Source: Desulfobacteraceae bacterium UBA5616 (GTDB lineage: Bacteria; Desulfobacterota; Desulfobacteria; Desulfobacterales; UBA5616). Taken from it: a stretch of DNA of 37,303 bases. This document shows positions 33,500 through 37,303 of this stretch, piece after piece. The stretch spans positions 1 through 37,303 of the forward strand of contig DIKO01000016.1 of the NCBI GenBank assembly GCA_002423615.1, read 5' to 3'. Positions within the stretch are counted from its first letter, which is position 1; each line of letters opens with the position of its first letter. The notes beneath the pieces are model-generated. The model saw only the letters and a program-made list of their open reading frames with translations. It made no database searches and was not told where the DNA came from. The position numbers were made by a program, and so were the translations under genes.

Positions 33500-34488
33500 C
33501 GTGTCCTGCCCGACCGGCCGCTCATGGCCCGTCTGATCTGGTCTTCGACCGGATGAACCGTATCCACCTGTATTACCGGCACAAGATGTTTTTTCAGCGG
33601 ATCGGAAAGATCATGCACACGATTGACAAAATGATCGGAAAATCGCTTTTGAATATCCTTTGCCCCGGCATCGAACTCCATCTGCAATTGACCGTCGCTG
33701 ACGACATACCGGCCTTTGGGGGGCAGATGTTTTTCCAGGGGATCGAATACATGAAGGATCATGATGTCGTTATGCCTGACAATTCTTTTGATGCGTTTGA
33801 CCGACGTTTTATCCAAACCCTTCAGATCGCTGACCAGGATAACGAAAAAATCATGGGTGCAGAGTTTTTCCGCCTTCAAAAGGACCCCATTCAGCTGGGC
33901 GTCATTTCCCGGGTTGCTGCCTCCCACCTTGAGCCGGCGGTTATACGCCACCAGGGCGTGAAGCAGGCGGGGAACAGCGGAGGGGTTCTGTTGGGGCCGT
34001 AGTTCAAATACACTGTCGTCATTAAAAATCAGGGCGCCGATCCGATCTTCCGATGATATGGCACTCCATGCCGCAAGTGCCGATATTTCAGCGGCGGTTA
34101 CGGATTTCATTTTATGCCGGCTTCCGAAAAACATCGATATTCGCTGATCCACGAGGAGCAGAACCGGCCGGTCCCGTTCCTCCGTATAGGTTCTCACATG
34201 GGGTTTTCCCGTACGAATCGTGGCTTTCCAGTCCATCCGCCGGATATCGTCTCCCGGATAATACTGTCTGAGTTCTTCCAGGTCAAGGCCCCGGCCCCGC
34301 AACCGTGAAGCATGCCGGCCGGAATGAGGGCTTCGCAAGGCGGCCCTCGGCAGAAAAGACAGCCCCCGGGCCTCATGCCGCAGGGCAATCAGCCCGGGGA
34401 GGTCAATATAAACTCTAGAATCAACAGGTTTCTGAGATGTTACCCCATCAGGCCACCGGAACCTGTTTGAGCAGCTCGCAAACGGCAT
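33496..34488 (-). CDS. DUF58 domain protein
   Basis: About 330 residues. The family signature is clear: RGRGLDLEELRQYYPGDDIRRMDW, then RTYTEERDRPVLLLVDQ, a VWA-like core with DQRISM in place of a full MIDAS. No signal peptide or membrane helix. The start is uncertain: the frame runs into the 3' end of the MoxR gene, the conserved part begins near VYIDLPGLIALRHEARGL and no ATG lies just before it. I used ATG 34488, which overlaps MoxR by 41 bases; a non-ATG start nearer the domain cannot be excluded. Stop overlaps the DUF4381 start (ATGA). A MoxR partner by context. Confidence 0.82.
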   Translation of the reverse strand: MPFASCSNRFRWPDGVTSQKPVDSRVYIDLPGLIALRHEARGLSFLPRAALRSPHSGRHASRLRGRGLDLEELRQYYPGDDIRRMDWKATIRTGKPHVRTYTEERDRPVLLLVDQRISMFFGSRHKMKSVTAAEISALAAWSAISSEDRIGALIFNDDSVFELRPQQNPSAVPRLLHALVAYNRRLKVGGSNPGNDAQLNGVLLKAEKLCTHDFFVILVSDLKGLDKTSVKRIKRIVRHNDIMILHVFDPLEKHLPPKGRYVVSDGQLQMEFDAGAKDIQKRFSDHFVNRVHDLSDPLKKHLVPVIQVDTVHPVEDQIRRAMSGRSGRTR

Positions 34489-35416
34489 CGTCCGGGGTGA
34501 TTCCCTCGGCAACGGCTTCGTAGGTCAGCATCAGCCGATGCCGCAACACTTCGTAAACAACGGCCCGCACATCATCCGGATCGACGAATGTTCTTCCGGA
34601 AAGCCACGCATTGGCCCGGGCACATTTATCCAGGGCGATTCCGGCCCGGGGGCTGGCGCCGATTTCAATCCATTCCTTCAGATCGCCGTCATATCTTTCC
34701 GGGTGGCGGGTGGAAGTTACAAGGGATACGATGTAGCGCTCCACATTTTCCGAAATATAAATGTCGTGAACGGCTTTACGGGCTTCAAACACCGCATTCT
34801 GATCGGATAGGGGATTCACAACGGAATTCAGCGCAACCAGTTCCTCGGAACGGACAAGCCGGATGACCTCGATTTCCGCATCGTCCATAGGGTAGCCCAC
34901 CGGGACCTTCATGATGAATCGGTCAGTCTGGGCCTCGGGTAAAGGGAAGGTTCCCTCATGCTCGATGGGGTTCTGGGTGGCTAACACCATGAACAACCCG
35001 GGCAGGGGGTAGGTTTTCCCGGCAACCGTAACCTGGCGTTCCTCCATGGCTTCCAGAAGGGCGGACTGGACTTTTGTCGGAGCCCGGTTGATTTCATCCG
35101 CCAGAATGAAATTGTTGAAAATCGGTCCGGGCTCGAAAACCAGGGTATGCCGCCCTTCGACTTCCCGGTAGATTTCAGTTCCCGTAATATCCGACGGCAG
35201 CAGGTCCGGGGTAAACTGTATCCGCCCGAGATCGGCATCCAGGGTGTTTGCAAGGGTTTTGATGGATCGGGTCTTGGCGGTTCCGGGAACGCCCTCCAGC
35301 AGAACGTTGCCGTTGGTCAGCAGGGCAATCAACAGCGCATGCACCACTTTGGGCTGCCCGAGGACGGACCGTTCCATGGTCTCCCGGATTTTATGAAAAG
35401 CCTCCAGAGGTTCCAT
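34448..35416 (-). CDS. MoxR family AAA+ ATPase
   Basis: 322 residues. Walker A GVPGTAKT near residue 43, Walker B with ILADEINRAP, sensor region LATQNPIEHEGTFPLPEAQTDRF and the C-terminal lid (SPRAGIALDKCARANAWL) are all intact. MoxR ATPases act as chaperone-like motors with VWA proteins, here the DUF58, BatA and BatB/C products. The start is directly next to the sulfatase stop (no bases between), so it is read from the same transcript; the Shine-Dalgarno would be within the sulfatase end. First of six Bat-system genes. Confidence 0.93.
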   Translation of the reverse strand: MEPLEAFHKIRETMERSVLGQPKVVHALLIALLTNGNVLLEGVPGTAKTRSIKTLANTLDADLGRIQFTPDLLPSDITGTEIYREVEGRHTLVFEPGPIFNNFILADEINRAPTKVQSALLEAMEERQVTVAGKTYPLPGLFMVLATQNPIEHEGTFPLPEAQTDRFIMKVPVGYPMDDAEIEVIRLVRSEELVALNSVVNPLSDQNAVFEARKAVHDIYISENVERYIVSLVTSTRHPERYDGDLKEWIEIGASPRAGIALDKCARANAWLSGRTFVDPDDVRAVVYEVLRHRLMLTYEAVAEGITPDDAVCELLKQVPVA

Positions 35417-36973
35417 TTATCGTTTCGGTTGCTGGGCGGCCATTTTTTTAAACTGTTCAACCGCCTGGTCAATGGTAAAGGAAGCCGGACGCTGGCGGGG
35501 TGGAAAATTTTTGAAGGTGGCCAAAAACATCTGGGTCGCGGCTACGCCTTCGCCGATACGATGGGTGCGGGCATCCCACCATTCATTGTAGGCGTTGGAA
35601 TCGGTATCGGCTCGCTCAAAAGGATCCCGGCGCAGGTTGAAAAGTTTGGGCGCCCTCAATACGATAAAGGGATCGCGCCACACATCGAACCGATGAACCC
35701 GCTGTTCCGCAAAGACCGTTTTCCAGTCTCCCACCCGGGTCCCGACGATCATTCCGTCGTCATTCACATAGATAATTTCCCGCCGGGGACCCTTGTTCAT
35801 TTGGCCGGTCAGGTAGGGCAGAAGATTATAGCCGTCCAGGTGAACCTTGAAGGACTTGTCGCCGGCCTTATGGCCTTTTAGGAGGTTTTCTTTCACGCCA
35901 GGATCGCCCGCAGCCGCCATCAGGGTCGGCACCCAGTCCAGATGGGACATGATTTCATTGGAAATCTTGCCGGCCTTGATTTTATCCGGCCACCTCACTA
36001 ATGCGGGCACCCGGTAGCCGCCTTCCCAGTTGGTGTTCTTTTCCCCCCGGAAAGGGGCAATGGCGCCGTCCGGCCACATGTTGTAATGGGGACCGTTATC
36101 CGTGGAATAATAAACAATGGTGTTCTTGGCAATGCCCAGATCGTCGAGTTTTTTCAACAGGGCGCCCACCTGATCGTCATGTTCCAGCATGCCGTCGTTA
36201 TAAAACCCCTGACCGGAGCGACCCCGGGATTCTTTTTTGACATGGGTTTTATAATGCATTCGGGTGGAGTTGAACCAGACAAAGAAGGGCTTGTCATCCT
36301 TGGTGGAGTTGTCGATAAATTTCAAGGCTGCATCCAGAAATTCCTCATCCACCGTCTCCATGCGTTTGATCGTCAAAGCGCCGGTGTCTTCCACCCGCCC
36401 GTCCGCATAACTGTGAATCACCCCCCGGGGGCCGAACCGCTTTTTAAAGGCTGGATATGGGGGATAATCTTCCTGCTCCGGGGCCTCCTCGGCGTTCAGG
36501 TGGTAAAGGTTCCCGAAGAATTCATCAAAACCGTGGTTGGTGGGAAGAAATTCATCCCGGTCTCCCAGATGATTTTCCCCGAACTGGCCCGTGGCATACC
36601 CCAGGGGTTTTAACAGTTCGGCCAGGGTGGGATCTTCGGGCCGGATTCCCAGGTCGGCGCCGGGAATTCCGACCTTGGTCAACCCGGTCCGCAGCTCGTG
36701 CTGACCGGTAATGAATGCGGCGCGCCCGGCCGTACAGCTCTGCCCGCCGTAGGCATCGGTGAAGAGCATTCCTTCCTTGGCAAGACGGTCGATGTTGGGG
36801 GTCTGGTATCCCATGATGCCGAGGTTATAGCAGCTCACGTTATACCAGCCGATGTCGTCGCCAAAGATGACGAGAATGTTCGGTTTGTCGGCGGCTTGGC
36901 AAATGCTTGAAAAACCAAAAATCGCCGTGGCAATGGCCAGATGCTGCAAGGTCCTTTTGATGATGGCTTTCAT
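35417..36973 (-). CDS. Secreted arylsulfatase-family enzyme
   Basis: 518 residues from ATG 36973, where a signal peptide begins (MKAIIKRTLQHLAIATAIFG, cleavage after CQA). Metal ligands Asp39-Asp40 (VIFGDDIGW) and the formylglycine motif CTAGRAAFITG with Cys80 are present; it is the C-x-A-x-R variant of the usual C-x-P-x-R. Cys80 needs conversion to formylglycine by a maturase, none of which is encoded here. Other family segments: FGENHLGD, FFVWFNSTRMH, DNGPH and GGYRVPALVRWP. It hydrolyses a sulfate ester, possibly for sulfate supply. An upstream start at 37015 lacks a ribosome binding site. Placed at the head of the MoxR-Bat operon. Confidence 0.88.
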   Translation of the reverse strand: MKAIIKRTLQHLAIATAIFGFSSICQAADKPNILVIFGDDIGWYNVSCYNLGIMGYQTPNIDRLAKEGMLFTDAYGGQSCTAGRAAFITGQHELRTGLTKVGIPGADLGIRPEDPTLAELLKPLGYATGQFGENHLGDRDEFLPTNHGFDEFFGNLYHLNAEEAPEQEDYPPYPAFKKRFGPRGVIHSYADGRVEDTGALTIKRMETVDEEFLDAALKFIDNSTKDDKPFFVWFNSTRMHYKTHVKKESRGRSGQGFYNDGMLEHDDQVGALLKKLDDLGIAKNTIVYYSTDNGPHYNMWPDGAIAPFRGEKNTNWEGGYRVPALVRWPDKIKAGKISNEIMSHLDWVPTLMAAAGDPGVKENLLKGHKAGDKSFKVHLDGYNLLPYLTGQMNKGPRREIIYVNDDGMIVGTRVGDWKTVFAEQRVHRFDVWRDPFIVLRAPKLFNLRRDPFERADTDSNAYNEWWDARTHRIGEGVAATQMFLATFKNFPPRQRPASFTIDQAVEQFKKMAAQQPKR

Positions 36974-37303
36974 GTCGCTGGTGGCTCCGTTGTGGAATTG
37001 GTGTGTTATAAACATGAGGGATTGGCCGAAATTTTATGTTTTTCTGCTTATCACAGGTTCCGGTATTTTTCGATTTATTTTTTTATTTACGGGAAATGCC
37101 AAGTTTTATTATCCGGCTGCAAAGTGTATGAGGTTGCAATTTTAACATGATTGAGATGCTTTTTCATTTGATAAAAAAGGGAATTCCACAATATCTTTTA
37201 CCCAAGACCAATTGATATGCATTGAAAAATACTGTTGATATTGTTAAATATATTTTTCGATTCAAGGATAATGCAGAACAAGTTCAGAACTCCTGACATG
37301 CCT
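36974..37303. other. AT-rich region upstream of the sulfatase gene
   Basis: 330 bases without a convincing gene. On the minus strand TTGGCA (37102-37097) with a 17-base spacer to AATAAA (37079-37074) is a weak promoter candidate for the sulfatase-MoxR-Bat operon. Beyond 37150 the sequence is very AT-rich and I see nothing defined. Confidence 0.45.

Noticed and set aside
1..37303. CRISPR array, tRNA, rRNA, integrase, prophage or IS element
   Set aside because: No regularly spaced long repeats, cloverleafs, rRNA-like sequence or recombinase/transposase proteins were found on either strand.

Overview
The window looks like a chromosomal segment of an anaerobic, strictly respiratory or autotrophic Desulfobacterota bacterium (a Desulfobacter/Desulfosarcina-like sulfate reducer is my best guess, by inference). 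Pointers are a soluble methylene-tetrahydrofolate reductase complex of the Wood-Ljungdahl pathway with Hdr/Mvh-type subunits, a selenoprotein, a Rieske/cytochrome b/multihaem cytochrome c operon, CaiB-type CoA-transferases, an ADP-forming acyl-CoA synthetase, and many tightly overlapping genes with strong AGGAGG ribosome binding sites. No rRNA, tRNA, CRISPR array, integrase, transposase or phage gene was seen.

Layout. 371-5098 (minus): a three-gene operon of enoyl-CoA hydratase, ADP-forming acyl-CoA synthetase and a long KamA-family radical SAM protein. 5099-5544: AT-rich promoter region with two arrays of 9-bp direct repeats. 5545-14947 (plus): an HTH-receiver regulator followed by a MetF-like paralogue, an HdrC/HdrB-type iron-sulfur protein, a 1483-residue HdrA-GltD-HdrA fusion, MvhD with an in-frame TGA read as selenocysteine, MetV and MetF. 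14996-16969 (minus): an unknown protein and a MATE transporter. 17197-20285 (plus): a DUF6502 protein and two lipoproteins (DUF5666, DUF4382), opposite MATE across a divergent promoter with a perfect 13-bp-arm palindrome. 20319-20560: three palindromes between convergent genes. 20578-24405 (minus): two CaiB/BaiF CoA-transferases, a Lin0512-family protein and a zinc alcohol dehydrogenase. 24734-28975 (plus): b6-type cytochrome b, a small three-helix membrane protein, a Rieske protein and an octahaem cytochrome c with TPRs. 28950-36973 (minus): sulfatase, MoxR ATPase, DUF58, DUF4381, BatA, a BatB-BatC fusion and BatD.

How the genes work together. The central block is the most informative. MetF and MetV form the methylene-THF reductase; MvhD, HdrA and the HdrBC-type protein are the electron-transfer partners known from the Moorella-type MetFV-HdrABC-MvhD complex. 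Here HdrA carries an inserted glutamate-synthase small-chain (NADPH:acceptor) module and a second HdrA module, so one polypeptide could link NAD(P)H, flavin and ferredoxin. That is the best candidate for an unusual system: an NAD(P)H-coupled, possibly electron-bifurcating, selenium-containing methylene-THF reductase complex, apparently under a BldC/MerR-like HTH-receiver regulator whose promoter carries head-to-tail 9-bp repeats. The second notable block is a compact quinol-oxidising b6-type/Rieske complex that ends in an octahaem cytochrome c. Functional statements are from motif recognition and context; no database search was possible.
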